Both the position numbers and the translations under genes were made by a program. Positions 37,283 through 45,149 of a stretch of 64,000 nucleotides of DNA are shown piece by piece (position 1 is the stretch's first letter; each line of letters begins with the position of its first letter). The DNA is from Halobacterium sp. R2-5. Lineage in GTDB: Archaea > Halobacteriota > Halobacteria > Halobacteriales > Halobacteriaceae. The stretch spans positions 1 through 64,000 of the forward strand of contig NZ_JAANTH010000001.1 of NCBI RefSeq assembly GCF_011734195.1, in the 5' to 3' direction. The notes under the pieces were generated by a model. It saw only the letters and a program-made list of their open reading frames with translations. It searched no databases and was not told where the DNA came from.

Positions 37283-37293
37283 TACTTACACCC
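37283..37293 (+). promoter_or_regulatory. Promoter motif shared with restriction locus
   Basis: TACTTACACCC lies about 36-46 bases before the methyltransferase ATG, compatible with a TATA/BRE element and a short leader carrying GGAGCAGAGAG. The identical 11-mer is at 40916-40926 and its ACTTACA part is inverted at 40864-40870. Confidence 0.4.
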
Positions 37294-37328
37294 CCGTTTC
37301 GTAGCGTGGGAGCAGAGAGATTAAGCCA

Positions 37329-38309
37329 ATGAGTACGAACAACCGTGCAATGGGTTACGACCTCTATCAGGGGAACTCCTTTCAGGTCCTAGAGGAGGAG
37401 TTTGAGGAGAACTCAATTCACGCAGTGGTTACCGACCCTCCGTATGGCGTCGTTGAATTCCAAACTGCGAACGTGGAAAAGATGCGAGAGGGGTCGGGCG
37501 GTGTCTGGAGAATCCCGCCAGAACTCGACGGCAATAAACGGAAGCCTCTGCCTCGTTTCACCACCCTCTCCGAAAGCGACAAAGAGGACCTCCGAAACTT
37601 CTTCCGCCAGTTCGGGGAGTCGGTTGAACGCGTGCTTCGTCCTGGAGGGCACGTGTTCGTTGCGTGCACTCAGTTGCTGATGCACGAGGTTTCCCAACAA
37701 CTGGATGAAGCCGGTCTTGAGCGACGGGATGTTCTTGTTCGCGAAACGAAGACGCTCCGGGGAGGCGACCGGCCTAAGGGCGCACACGAACGATACGACA
37801 TGGTATCATCGATGCCGCGCGTGTACTGGGAGCCGTGGCTGCTGTATCGGAAACCACTGGAAGGGCGTTTACAGGACAACCTAGATAATTGGCAGACAGG
37901 GGGCCTCCGCCGAGAGTCGGACGAACGGCCGTTCACCGACTTGCTCGGGAACGGGAAGACTCCGAAGGAGGAGACTCAAATCGTCAAGAACTCCCACCCC
38001 GGCGGCGAAGAGGAGGCAGAAGCTCATCCGAACCTGAAGCCTCAGAAGTTGATGCGTGAACTCTGCCACGCCGCACTCCCACTTCGCGAAGGGACCATCC
38101 TCGACCCCTTCATGGGCTCCGGTTCGACCATCGCGGCTGCCCACGCCCTCGGCTACGATGCGGTAGGCATCGAACTCGACGAGACATTCTTTGAGATGGC
38201 GCAGAATGCCATCCCAAAACTTGCAGAAGTCCCGACAGAAATCGAGAAGCGAGACGATGTGGAGGAACATCGCACACAGTCGCGGTCTCTCAGCGACTTC
38301 GGAAAATAA
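37329..38309 (+). CDS. DNA methyltransferase (N4-cytosine/N6-adenine, beta-type)
   Basis: A 326-residue DNA methyltransferase of the N6_N4 family. Catalytic motif IV DPPYG at residues 36-40 precedes the SAM-binding motif I DPFMGSGS at about 259-266, the beta-class order. DAVGIELDE follows. The middle (about 90-230) should hold target recognition (RETKTLRGGDRPKGAHERYD). A second start at the methionine in position 8 is possible. It lies near two nuclease-like paralogs (39378-40840) and likely protects host DNA from them. Confidence 0.9.
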   Translation: MSTNNRAMGYDLYQGNSFQVLEEEFEENSIHAVVTDPPYGVVEFQTANVEKMREGSGGVWRIPPELDGNKRKPLPRFTTLSESDKEDLRNFFRQFGESVERVLRPGGHVFVACTQLLMHEVSQQLDEAGLERRDVLVRETKTLRGGDRPKGAHERYDMVSSMPRVYWEPWLLYRKPLEGRLQDNLDNWQTGGLRRESDERPFTDLLGNGKTPKEETQIVKNSHPGGEEEAEAHPNLKPQKLMRELCHAALPLREGTILDPFMGSGSTIAAAHALGYDAVGIELDETFFEMAQNAIPKLAEVPTEIEKRDDVEEHRTQSRSLSDFGK

Positions 38310-38418
38310 TAGCCTGGTTAGGTATCTGGAATTCCCCTTTCGAAGGAGAGGAAGGGCAGGTGGCGATATGTTTATTGGCCCGTCCTAATGAGTCCAAACA
38401 ACGAGTTGAGACACTGGA

Positions 38419-38694
38419 ATGGGCATCCGACAATGGACAGCTGACGCCATTGAGGAGGGTGGGAGTGGAAGGTGGTTTCTTGGACTATTAACGAAGGGGG
38501 TCGCAGAACTCAGTGCTGCGCTCGTTCTGAGTTGGCTTCTTGTGCAGGTAGTGATGTGGCTATTTCCGATTAGTGCTGTTCGCGATTTGCTTGGTCCAAA
38601 TACTCATAACGGGCTTTGGTTGTTCTTCTTCATAGGTATCGCAAAAATCTTCACCGTATGCACTTTCACGGCACCAGTCAATGGCTCAGAATAA
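38419..38694 (+). CDS. Element-encoded membrane protein, 91 aa
   Basis: A 91-residue protein with two hydrophobic helices (about 32-52 and 65-85). It converges with the membrane protein gene at 38678-39268 and their 3' ends overlap by 17 bases. No recognised family. Confidence 0.5.
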   Translation: MGIRQWTADAIEEGGSGRWFLGLLTKGVAELSAALVLSWLLVQVVMWLFPISAVRDLLGPNTHNGLWLFFFIGIAKIFTVCTFTAPVNGSE

Positions 38695-39268
38695 ATGACC
38701 GTGCGTCCCTTGCCGCGTTTTGAGGGATAGATGTATTTGTTCGATAGATAGGCGCGACGAGATAGAGAACTGCCATTGCGAGGATTGCTCCCGTTGAAGC
38801 GATGTTCCAACCAAAGCGGTCTCCAACCCAGATGTCAATAGACGGGTAAAAAATGGCCGTGCCAACCCCGATTAGGCCCACACTCGTCCAACTTACGAGA
38901 AGGGAGGCGATGGTCCCAGTGACGAGAACCAGGACACTGAGCGCCGAAACAAGAACGAGCAAGTAGCTCATAAAGTAGAGGAGCATCTCACGACGGGTAG
39001 CGCTCTCAATGCTCTCCATCAAGGAAACGAGGAGTTCAGTATCATCTTCGTCTAAATCGAGGTTGAGGAAAGGGAGGAAAACACCGACAATGGCGAGCCA
39101 GCCAAAGCTGACTGCAAGGTCACCGAGCCGGGGAAGGACGATAAGAGCGGGGGAGCTCGCAACAGCGACAAGGGAACCGATGACAAGGCTACTGGCGATA
39201 AAGCGCCCCAGTAGCGTTTTTGCCCACTCGGCAACACTACCCAGTGGTTCCTGGTTCACCGTGCTCAT
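38678..39268 (-). CDS. Element-encoded polytopic membrane protein, 196 aa
   Basis: A 196-residue membrane protein with about five helices (residues 25-45, 52-72, 95-120, 122-142, 160-180) and an acidic loop DLDEDDTELLVSLMESIE. Such proteins sit within the restriction-modification segment but have no recognised motif. A structural or immunity role cannot be told from the sequence. Confidence 0.6.
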   Translation of the reverse strand: MSTVNQEPLGSVAEWAKTLLGRFIASSLVIGSLVAVASSPALIVLPRLGDLAVSFGWLAIVGVFLPFLNLDLDEDDTELLVSLMESIESATRREMLLYFMSYLLVLVSALSVLVLVTGTIASLLVSWTSVGLIGVGTAIFYPSIDIWVGDRFGWNIASTGAILAMAVLYLVAPIYRTNTSIPQNAARDARSFILSH

Positions 39269-39377
39269 TGGATAGTTGGTGGTTCCGTCTCCGAATAGTT
39301 AATTCGTTGGGTGGCCGACTTTCCGCCTACAAATTGATTAGCAGACCATAGCTACTGTAAAGCAACCTGAGGCCCCA

Positions 39378-40100
39378 TCAGATTGCCATCTCAGGCTCTT
39401 CCGAGACGTACTCAGGGTTAGACTCCGCGAACACCGGGTCAAAAGAGGCCTGTATCCGTCGATACCGCTCAACATGTTCGTTCTGGCAGATGGATTCCGG
39501 GTTCTGGTACAAGGGGTTTGAACGGAGAGCATCCTTCAAGTCGTCCGCCGCCCGCCACGTAGTGTTCGACCCTTGTCCTCGGTCCTCAAACTCCCAGTTG
39601 TACTTCCCGCCATCAGCCACCAGAATTTGCGTGAACTCAAACGGTTCCTCATCCTCCGGTATCTCGCCCTGTGCGTTCACGCGATACTGAAGGAACAGGA
39701 TATTCGTGGGGGACTCGTTATGGCTAGTGAAGAAGCTCCGGTAGTGCGCTGCCTTCTGTTCAATGCCGTCTACGATGGATTTGTCCCGGTTCTCCGCAGC
39801 TGCCCGGAATCCACTGTGGATGATGTCAGGGCGACGGTCGTCATGCGGATTGTGTTCGAGTGTTTCCATCTGCTCGATAAGTGCGTTGTTGAATTGGTGG
39901 CCGACGTAATCCCCCACGGCGTTCATCGCACGGAACTCGTCATAGAACCGCGTGCCGAACTCCTCAATATGGAACTCATTTACCTGATGGTAGCGGTCGT
40001 AGACCGCCTTAATCGCTTGCCGAATGTGGTCTATCTCCAGCCCCAGCGGAAGCCACGCATTCTCGTTTAGGTACCGCTCGCGGAACTGCGGCTTCTCCAT
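39378..40100 (-). CDS. PD-(D/E)XK-like protein, putative restriction subunit B
   Basis: A 240-residue protein paralogous to its upstream neighbour. Likely nuclease residues: RRPDII (D92), then GIEQK with E114 and K116. The shared C-terminal signature SNPLYQNPE ... ASFDPVFAESNPEYV matches the partner's SNPIYEDPD ... ASFDPTYAEKNPELV. ATG at 40100 overlaps the partner's TGA, so both are made together. Paired unequal subunits recall heterodimeric enzymes such as BbvCI and Bpu10I. The frame's TTG one codon earlier is not needed. Confidence 0.65.
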   Translation of the reverse strand: MEKPQFRERYLNENAWLPLGLEIDHIRQAIKAVYDRYHQVNEFHIEEFGTRFYDEFRAMNAVGDYVGHQFNNALIEQMETLEHNPHDDRRPDIIHSGFRAAAENRDKSIVDGIEQKAAHYRSFFTSHNESPTNILFLQYRVNAQGEIPEDEEPFEFTQILVADGGKYNWEFEDRGQGSNTTWRAADDLKDALRSNPLYQNPESICQNEHVERYRRIQASFDPVFAESNPEYVSEEPEMAI

Positions 40101-40840
40101 CAATCATCACCCAACGTCTTCTGCTCGGTCACAAGCTCCGGGTTCTTCTCGGCGTACGTCGGGTCAAAGCTTGCGTGCCGCTGTTTGTATTCGACAAGTT
40201 CCTCACCCCGGCCAGTGATGGCATCCGGGTCCTCGTAGATGGGGTTGCTTCGGAGTTTGTACATCCCCGACGCGATGATAGACGAGGTTATCGTCCGCCG
40301 GGAGTCTTCGCTCCGGCCTGAGTGCGACCAGTCGTCCTCGTTGAGGCTGGCGGCGAGAACCTGCACAAGACGAATTGGCTCCATATCATCTAGGTCAGCT
40401 TCGGGGTCACCGCGCGTGTACCGGAACACGACAAACCACGCTTCCTCATTGTTGTGGGCCTGCCACCCACCGCTTGACTTGCTACACTTCGTTTCAATGC
40501 CCTCATCGCCGTGGTGGATTTCGAAATCCTGCGCGGCGTACTCCTCATTGTCAACTGGCAGGATGTCTGGGAAGCCATCCTGCTTCTGGTTCGCGATGAG
40601 TGCATCGCTGGCCTGCGCGAGTTCCTCAGTTGCGACGTTCCCAATGAAGTCTGAGAGTGCGTTGTTCGCGCGCAGAACGGTCTCAATGCGCCCGTGGTCC
40701 TCTCGCATCAGGAACCGATTCAGGTCGTCATAGAAATCGTAGAATTCCTTGATTGCTGTTCGGACCTCCTCGGGCTGTACTCCGTAGGGGAGGTTCGCGT
40801 TCGGATTGAACCAATCCTCGTTAAATCCAGGTGTCTGCAC
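40100..40840 (-). CDS. PD-(D/E)XK-like protein, putative restriction subunit A
   Basis: A 246-residue protein with a helical N-terminus (EEVRTAIKEFYDFYDDLNRF), then DGFPDILP (P91, D92) and GIETKCSKSSGG (E116, K118), spaced as in PD-(D/E)XK restriction enzymes. The following strand AWFVVFRYTRG fits the nuclease core. It is the first gene of a two-gene operon and lies about 1.8 kb from a DNA methyltransferase in the same island. Specific cutting site unknown; the enzymatic role is inferred from motifs. Confidence 0.68.
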   Translation of the reverse strand: MQTPGFNEDWFNPNANLPYGVQPEEVRTAIKEFYDFYDDLNRFLMREDHGRIETVLRANNALSDFIGNVATEELAQASDALIANQKQDGFPDILPVDNEEYAAQDFEIHHGDEGIETKCSKSSGGWQAHNNEEAWFVVFRYTRGDPEADLDDMEPIRLVQVLAASLNEDDWSHSGRSEDSRRTITSSIIASGMYKLRSNPIYEDPDAITGRGEELVEYKQRHASFDPTYAEKNPELVTEQKTLGDD

Positions 40841-40863
40841 AGGTCAGTACGAAAGACCATTGA

Positions 40864-40926
40864 TGTAAGTGCAGTAATACAGGATAGATTCATTTTAACT
40901 CGGAATAATACGATTTACTTACACCC
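40864..40926. promoter_or_regulatory. Divergent promoter with inverted TGTAAGT/ACTTACA
   Basis: TGTAAGT (40864-40870) serves as a TATA-like box about 25 bases before the minus-strand gene starting at 40840. Its inverse ACTTACA (40917-40923) would serve the plus-strand genes. TACTTACACCC here is identical to the methyltransferase promoter motif at 37283-37293. Confidence 0.4.
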
Positions 40927-40946
40927 GGCGACTGTTCTTGACAGTC

Positions 40947-41003
40947 ATGACTAGGGATTTGGCAGAACACTCATATGTTAATTCCTCTATATGGCATATA
41001 TGA
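40947..41003 (+). CDS. Possible 18-aa leader peptide
   Basis: An ATG about 21 bases after the TTACTTACACC box opens an 18-codon ORF (MTRDLAEHSYVNSSIWHI) whose TGA overlaps the ATG at 41000 (ATGA). It could be a translated leader coupling expression of the 443-aa gene. Codon use alone cannot prove translation. Confidence 0.3.
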   Translation: MTRDLAEHSYVNSSIWHI

Positions 41004-42331
41004 CGAATCTAGAGCCTTGGCGGATTTTCGACGACGAGCAGGAGGTGACATCCAAGTCTTGGTATCTGCCTAAAGACACCATCAAATCCCTGCGGTCCTA
41101 CGTCATCGGACGATACGGTACTACACAGCACATCGGGACAGTCTGCACTCGGGCGATGACCAGTTGGATGGCGGACGACCCCGACGACCCGGCGCACCGA
41201 ACGTGGGAGCGCTTGAAGACCGACTACGACTGGGAGGACGCCGACGAAAACGTATCCGCGTGGAACTACCGCCAGTACGTCGACTACACGACCCTGTCGA
41301 AGAATGAAAAGCGCGCTCTGGGGTTCAGTGCGCCAAAAACAGTGATAGAGGAATTCACAGACGACCTGAACAAGAACGAGTATGGAGTGACACTAGCGAA
41401 TGCTGTCGAGGCTGAAATTCGCAAGCACACACAAATCCGCCGGATGCACGACATCATCGACGCGGGCGATGTCGACCGTAGCTACGACGAAACCGATGCC
41501 CGCGTGGATAAAGTCGAGGTGACTGAAGATGGCGACCTCGCAGACTGGTCCACCATCACGATGACCGATTCAGACATAGAAATCTCGCAAACGGAAATCA
41601 TCCAGTTCGTGAGCGAGACCGAGGAGGTGGACTGGGAGACTCGACGCGGGCTCCTCGCTGCACTTGTCCGAACGCACGGGGAAATCACGAGAGAAAGCCT
41701 ATACCGCAATGACGAGGCCCTGTTTGGCATCGAGAAGACCCGGCGAAAGAGGAAGGACAAGGATGCCATCATTGAACACGCTGAAACGGCTGCTGGGCCA
41801 TTAGCCATCGCTCCCGCTAAAATCGTAGCGGACGAAATGGGCGAACACAACCTGCCTCAAGCTTCCGGGCTGACGAATCGGAACCAGCCGCTGAATTTCG
41901 AGGATGATGAGCTAGATGACCTCAAATTGTTACTGTACCACCAAGGGAAGCACAGTCAGGCAGAGATGTGGGCGAGGATGGTAGCGAAGGTCACTAGCAT
42001 TGGCCACGACCTCGCGTCAGTGGACTGGACGCACAGCGATTCGGTGACGGCCATCTATCGTGGAAAGCACCTGTTGGACGCCATCAACCGATACCTGCCC
42101 CTCGTGACAATCACAGCGGATACAGTCGAGGACGCGGACGTGGAGTCCGAACATCACGTGTCTAAACTAAACCGTATCCGTACAGTACTGGAAACCACTC
42201 GAGACGACATCAGTAGCCCTGGCGGCCAAGACATAGAGGATGCATATGAACGGGCCGTGGAGCAAGGAAAGACGCCGCAATCAATCGAATTTCGACGCGG
42301 TGAGGAGACTCCTTCGACGCTCGAGTTCTGA
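41000..42331 (+). CDS. Element protein with two RHH-like segments, 443 aa
   Basis: A 443-residue hydrophilic protein. Two N-terminal stretches look like ribbon-helix-helix units: YLPKDTIKSLRSYVIGRYG and GFSAPKTVIEEFTDDLNKN. A central WETRRGLLAALVRTHGEITRESLY could be a winged helix, followed by a basic run (KTRRKRKDKD). The C-terminal half is helical. No replication initiator motif is recognised, but it sits beside a G/T-rich repeat tract typical of origin or partition regions. The ATG at 41000 (MTNLEPW) is preferred to 40991 because it couples to the leader ORF. Confidence 0.7.
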   Translation: MTNLEPWRIFDDEQEVTSKSWYLPKDTIKSLRSYVIGRYGTTQHIGTVCTRAMTSWMADDPDDPAHRTWERLKTDYDWEDADENVSAWNYRQYVDYTTLSKNEKRALGFSAPKTVIEEFTDDLNKNEYGVTLANAVEAEIRKHTQIRRMHDIIDAGDVDRSYDETDARVDKVEVTEDGDLADWSTITMTDSDIEISQTEIIQFVSETEEVDWETRRGLLAALVRTHGEITRESLYRNDEALFGIEKTRRKRKDKDAIIEHAETAAGPLAIAPAKIVADEMGEHNLPQASGLTNRNQPLNFEDDELDDLKLLLYHQGKHSQAEMWARMVAKVTSIGHDLASVDWTHSDSVTAIYRGKHLLDAINRYLPLVTITADTVEDADVESEHHVSKLNRIRTVLETTRDDISSPGGQDIEDAYERAVEQGKTPQSIEFRRGEETPSTLEF

Positions 42332-42696
42332 TTCTCTAAAGGGGGTGGGGTGGGTTGCTTGCAGCCCGGCTATGGTACAGGCAGGGAGTTCTGGTGTGAA
42401 TCTAAGACGATGAAATCGGGAAGAGGAGCCAAAATTAGCGATTGGGGTGGAATTAGAGGGGGTGTTGTGGGGGCGGTGTGGTTATTAGTAGTAGTAGTAG
42501 TAGTAACAATAGTTGTATAGTTGTTGTTGTGTTATGTAGTGTAGTGAGGAGGCTGTAGCCGGTGTCTAAGAGCAGCCAACACAGCTACAACAACACAATA
42601 CCGCCGAAATTAGCCACTTCAGTACTCCTTAGCATCCGAGTAGAGGATGTCGAGAACAATTCTCGGCCGGGAAGCAACCCATCCCACCCTTGATGG
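42332..42696. other. G/T-rich non-coding tract with (TAG)6
   Basis: 365 bases without a credible gene. The plus strand is strongly biased to G and T: GGGGGTGGGGTGGG near 42345-42358, TAG repeated six times (42486-42503), then GTTGTTGTTGTG and TGTAGTGTAG. Strand asymmetry and low helix stability make this the best candidate for an element replication origin or partition site. Confidence 0.5.
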
Positions 42697-42897
42697 TCAC
42701 TCCTCGCCGTCGCCATCCTTGTCGGCGGCGTTCTGCCGAGCCTGTACTTCATCGAGATAGTAACGGTCGTCGATGCGAATAAGCCATCCTCGGTCACACA
42801 GAGCGTTCGCGACTGGGACAGGGACATCGTCGGCGTGAACAAATCCTTGTTCTTTGATGGCGGTCAATACGTCGTTCCAGCGGTCATTGGATACCAT
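42697..42897 (-). CDS. Small winged-helix-like protein, 66 aa
   Basis: A 66-residue protein: WNDVLTAIKEQGFVHADDVPVPVANALCDRGWLIRIDDRYYLD reads as a compact winged helix with an acidic tail. It follows the 136-aa regulator gene by 21 bases on the same strand and is probably co-transcribed. Confidence 0.5.
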   Translation of the reverse strand: MVSNDRWNDVLTAIKEQGFVHADDVPVPVANALCDRGWLIRIDDRYYLDEVQARQNAADKDGDGEE

Positions 42898-42918
42898 ATC
42901 AGGTAGACTAGGGTTGAT

Positions 42919-43329
42919 TCAAGCGTCCGAATCAAGGAGCATTTCAACCAGCTTCTGCTGGCGGTGCACGATGTTAGCATTCGCTTCTTCAAGCTCCGTG
43001 ACACGCGCGTACAAGTCGTTGAGCGCGGTTCGCATCGCCCAAATGGGGTCGTGATTCTCAAGTTCGACGCTGGTCTCTATGCCGATTTCCTTGCCTGCTT
43101 CAGTCAGGGAGAGAACCTTGGGATTGGGGCGTTTGTCACCGACCCGGTGTGCACGGCCGACGACCTCAACGTACTCCGGAGAGAGCGTTCGGAGGGCGTT
43201 GTTGATAGTCTTATTCGAAAATCCAGTGGCACGTGAAAGGTGGTCGATGCGGACGCCTGCCTTCTCGTCATCTTGGGCAGCGCTCAGTCGCTCGATGCCC
43301 GCGAGGATTCGCCGGTGTTTGTCGTACAT
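42919..43329 (-). CDS. Winged-helix regulator with C-terminal coiled coil
   Basis: A 136-residue protein. Residues about 20-75 form a winged helix (IDHLSRATGFSNKTINNALRTLSPEYVEVVG), followed by KPNPKVLSLTEAGKEIG as wing. The end (ALNDLYARVTELEEANANIVHRQQKLVEML) is a coiled coil for dimerisation. ATG at 43329 is used, as the upstream start would be TTG. Confidence 0.75.
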   Translation of the reverse strand: MYDKHRRILAGIERLSAAQDDEKAGVRIDHLSRATGFSNKTINNALRTLSPEYVEVVGRAHRVGDKRPNPKVLSLTEAGKEIGIETSVELENHDPIWAMRTALNDLYARVTELEEANANIVHRQQKLVEMLLDSDA

Positions 43330-43338
43330 ATTTGTCAA

Positions 43339-43564
43339 TAGTCATATTCTTAGTGCAAAGGTGCGGTGGTGGTAAGATGTGGACGATACGTGTACCAACG
43401 TCTCCACTCAGAGACGGCTGTACATACCTAAATAGACACTGACGACCCCTTCCAGACGCCCTTCCCGTGAAAAGACGATGACTATGGAGGAAACCCACCA
43501 GTAGGTGATGATACAGGTTCTTTACTGAAATTTGAGAATAAAACTGCCGCTCAGTACAGCGAAG
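43339..43564. other. Intergenic, no gene seen
   Basis: About 225 bases between the winged-helix gene and the zinc-ribbon gene, AT-richer than core genome. It must contain the minus-strand promoter for the 42919-43329 gene. No repeats or hairpins strong enough to call. Confidence 0.4.
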
Positions 43565-43765
43565 CTACGTATCGTTCTGGTAGTAGACGAGGAACCGATT
43601 CTCGCAGTCCGTACAGATTGCCCATACTGTCCCGTCACCGGCTTCGTCACCATCGACAATCGTTGTTCCCTTCGGGACGGTTGCGAATGTATTATCGTTG
43701 CATGACGGACACGCGACCCGCTTTGCTGTTGGTTCGTCGTCCCGCCTCTCGCTTTTGTCCTTCAT
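43565..43765 (-). CDS. Small zinc-ribbon protein, 66 aa
   Basis: A 66-residue protein with two cysteine pairs, CPSC (residues about 19-22) and CTDC (about 51-54), the pattern of a zinc ribbon. Start overlaps the stop of the winged-helix gene upstream (4 bases), so both are produced together; it may be a DNA- or polymerase-binding co-factor. Confidence 0.72.
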   Translation of the reverse strand: MKDKSERRDDEPTAKRVACPSCNDNTFATVPKGTTIVDGDEAGDGTVWAICTDCENRFLVYYQNDT

Positions 43766-44109
43766 TTGGACGGGGTTACGGCGGGCAACCCCTGGTCGCC
43801 CTCGAACAATTCCTGCGGACAGTCCGCCAGCTTCACCGCCCGCTGTGCCGCGTCGTACTCGACGAGGTCTGCCTCCGCCAGCATCGGGAGGTGGACGTGA
43901 TGCAGCGCCACCTGCACGCGCTTGATTCCCTCGGCAGAGTCAGCCTGTGACGAGTCAGCCTCCCAGTCAACGATGTCCTCCGCCAGGTCGGCCAGTGCCA
44001 GCGGCGTCTCCGTCTCGTTCAATCGGTGCAGTACGTACCGGCGCCGTGACCGAGCGAGGCACCTGGCGACCGTCGTACTGACTTCCGTGTTCTCCAGAGT
44101 GTTGGACAT
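43762..44109 (-). CDS. Winged-helix regulator (DUF7344-like)
   Basis: A 115-residue protein related in layout to the 585-896 gene: ARSRRRYVLHRLNETETPLALADLAEDIV, then RVQVALHHVHLPMLAEADLVEYD. The YVLHRL and LHHVHLP signatures are typical of this haloarchaeal regulator group. Start at MSNTLENT (44109). It precedes and overlaps the zinc-ribbon gene. Confidence 0.8.
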   Translation of the reverse strand: MSNTLENTEVSTTVARCLARSRRRYVLHRLNETETPLALADLAEDIVDWEADSSQADSAEGIKRVQVALHHVHLPMLAEADLVEYDAAQRAVKLADCPQELFEGDQGLPAVTPSK

Positions 44110-44175
44110 ATCATAGTGGAGGAGCCATATTCGGAAACACCACGAGGTTGTCTTCACCACTCGTTGATAAGGGCG

Positions 44176-44838
44176 CTACTCGTCGTCTGGATGGCTGACG
44201 GTCAGGGCGCTCGTGATGAGGCCCTTGTGTCCGTGATGTAACCGCTTCGAGAGGGCTTGCTGGGAGATGTCTAGTTCTCCCGCCAGGTCGGCCATCGTCG
44301 TCTCTTGAGGAACATCGTAGTAGCCGTGTTCGAGCGCCGTGACCAGCGTCTCGCGTTGCTTGGGCGTCAGGCCGTACTGGGCGCTCGCCATCGGTTGCTC
44401 CTGTTGGTATATCCGGTTGAGGTCGAACGAGATGTCGTTTTCAGCGCAGTACTCTTGGAACTGCGAGGCCTTTTCGTGGTCGTCGAAGCGCATCTGGAGT
44501 TCCCACTGCTCGTCCCGCCCGGTCGCTTCGAGGATGGTCGCGCCGATGTCGGTGTAGGCGTAGACGATTGACTCGACGTTCTGCGTCCACTCGGCGCGGT
44601 AGAGAATGCCATCTTCGACCTCGTCGACGAGCGTGGTGTTGGTGACCGATTCGTCGGCTTCGAACGCGGCCTCGAAGTCCGATTGGTCGCCGCCGCTGAC
44701 CCAGAAGTACGGCATGATGCGGTCGCCCATCGTGGCGACGACGCGTTCGATTTCGACGACCATCTCCGGGGCGGCGGTCAGCGAATGATGCAACCCGAAG
44801 TCGTCGGCGGGAACCGTGAATTCAGCGATAACACTCAT
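44176..44838 (-). CDS. HTH-10 (Bat-type) transcription regulator
   Basis: A 220-residue regulator. The N-terminal part is the common alpha/beta sensory domain of this family (FTVPADDFGLHHSL start). The C-terminal HTH-10 reads LTPKQRETLVTALEHGYYDVPQETTMADLAGELDISQQALSKRLHHG. Such proteins activate nearby or distant haloarchaeal genes. It is the last gene before attR and is transcribed inward. Confidence 0.9.
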   Translation of the reverse strand: MSVIAEFTVPADDFGLHHSLTAAPEMVVEIERVVATMGDRIMPYFWVSGGDQSDFEAAFEADESVTNTTLVDEVEDGILYRAEWTQNVESIVYAYTDIGATILEATGRDEQWELQMRFDDHEKASQFQEYCAENDISFDLNRIYQQEQPMASAQYGLTPKQRETLVTALEHGYYDVPQETTMADLAGELDISQQALSKRLHHGHKGLITSALTVSHPDDE

Positions 44839-45149
44839 GTGGTTCGTTGTGTCTCCGCTGAGATAAGCCCGGGGCTGAATGAGAAGAAATTAGTCGTCGC
44901 CGGGCGGTTAGGTAGGCTCGCGCACCCACTTACCGATTCAGGAGTCAATTTTCATGTGTCCTTCTGAATAAAGAGATAGTGCTATCAACTCTAGCCTCGA
45001 TAGGTACGGGCCATTAGTTCTACAAACGAGTTGAGATAAGGGACGATATTCGCCCATTTGCGGAAGCTGAACGTATTGAGCATCCGGTTTTGCGCCTACA
45101 ACAGCGGTGAAAAATGGCGCCGTGTTAAACGTGTGTTAAACGTTGTTGG
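44839..45149. other. Right-end non-coding region of the element
   Basis: 311 bases with one copy of a dispersed repeat (44919-44995), the integrase arm-type sites and a T-run (minus strand, complement of AAAAA at 45110-45114) that now can end ferredoxin transcription. No gene. Confidence 0.55.
44919..44995 (+). repeat. Dispersed repeat family 2, copy in element
   Basis: The first 22 bases (including CACTTACCGATTCA) match 55437-55458 with one mismatch, and TTCTGAATAAAGAG plus the following GCTATCAACT continue the similarity to 55480-55510. The middle has diverged. Confidence 0.65.

Noticed and set aside
42486-42503. TAG repeats as a possible CRISPR or VNTR array
   Set aside because: Unit is only three bases with no spacers; simple-sequence tract, described as part of a G/T-rich region instead.
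42585-42842. An 85-codon minus-strand frame overlapping the small winged-helix gene
   Set aside because: Out of frame with the better 66-aa gene and rich in Ser/Thr/Arg, as seen in shadow frames.
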